A stretch of 64,000 bases of DNA from Dromaius novaehollandiae. Its lineage: Eukaryota; Chordata; Aves; Casuariiformes; Dromaiidae. The position numbers and the translations under genes were made by a program. The stretch covers positions 76,053,218 to 76,117,217 of the forward strand of contig NC_088099.1 of assembly GCF_036370855.1 (NCBI RefSeq), in the 5' to 3' direction. Numbering within the stretch: the stretch's first letter is position 1; each line of letters starts with the position of its first letter. The notes under the pieces were generated by a model that was not told the DNA's origin, did not search any database, and saw nothing but the letters and a program-made list of their open reading frames with translations. This document shows, piece by piece, positions 63,846 through 64,000 of the stretch.

Positions 63846-64000
63846 GTGAGTACACAATTGCTTTCATTTTCTAAGACACTTAGAAAATGGCTGGCCAGAC
63901 CTGCCTTAATTATTCCTTAGGAAGGTCTTGGTCTAGTGCCTTTTTTTTTTTTAAGGATTTTCGTAATATACTACTGAATTTCATATTGTTTTTGGTAGTG
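63846..64000 (+). other. CTNNAL1: Start of CTNNAL1 intron 9
   Basis: Begins with donor GTGAGT and continues past the right edge. It contains a 12-base T-run at about 63942. No exon is visible. Confidence 0.85.

Overview
This is a vertebrate, almost certainly avian, nuclear genome window: AT-rich, intron-dominated DNA with sparse short exons, one CpG-island promoter and CR1 LINE copies of the type abundant in birds. The only gene I can support is CTNNAL1 (alpha-catulin, a vinculin/alpha-catenin family protein) on the + strand. Its first nine coding exons lie between 28150 and 63845 and encode residues 1-444 of a protein of roughly 730 residues. All nine exons have GT-AG boundaries and join in one open frame. 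The 3' part of the gene lies beyond the right edge.

Layout. 1-27500 is intergenic or far-upstream DNA in which I recognise no host gene. It holds a broken coding fragment resembling a hAT-type transposase (about 5777-6602), a pyrimidine-rich block (about 10005-10450), short tandem duplications, and a CR1 3' end (about 21836-22266, + strand). 27520-28830 is the CpG-island promoter and exon 1. Intron 1 (28276-41480) carries an ancient LINE relic on the - strand (about 32100-33140), a (GT)n microsatellite and a cluster of four p53-type half-sites (38709-38761). Intron 2 (41671-47961) carries a G-rich tract and a roughly 1.5 kb CR1 on the - strand. Intron 3 (48150-52517) carries a diverged inverted repeat with an acidic coding-like tail, and a (CCCTT)n tract. 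Introns 4-6 are mostly plain. Intron 7 has an unexplained coding-like open frame just before exon 8.

I found no CRISPR array, operon, RNA gene or other multi-gene system, and nothing that amounts to a new system. The best items for a second look are the p53-like cluster, the hAT-like relic, the intron 7 open frame, the intron 3 inverted repeat, and the lack of any recognisable upstream neighbour. In mammals the 3' end of TMEM245 lies directly upstream of CTNNAL1 on the same strand.
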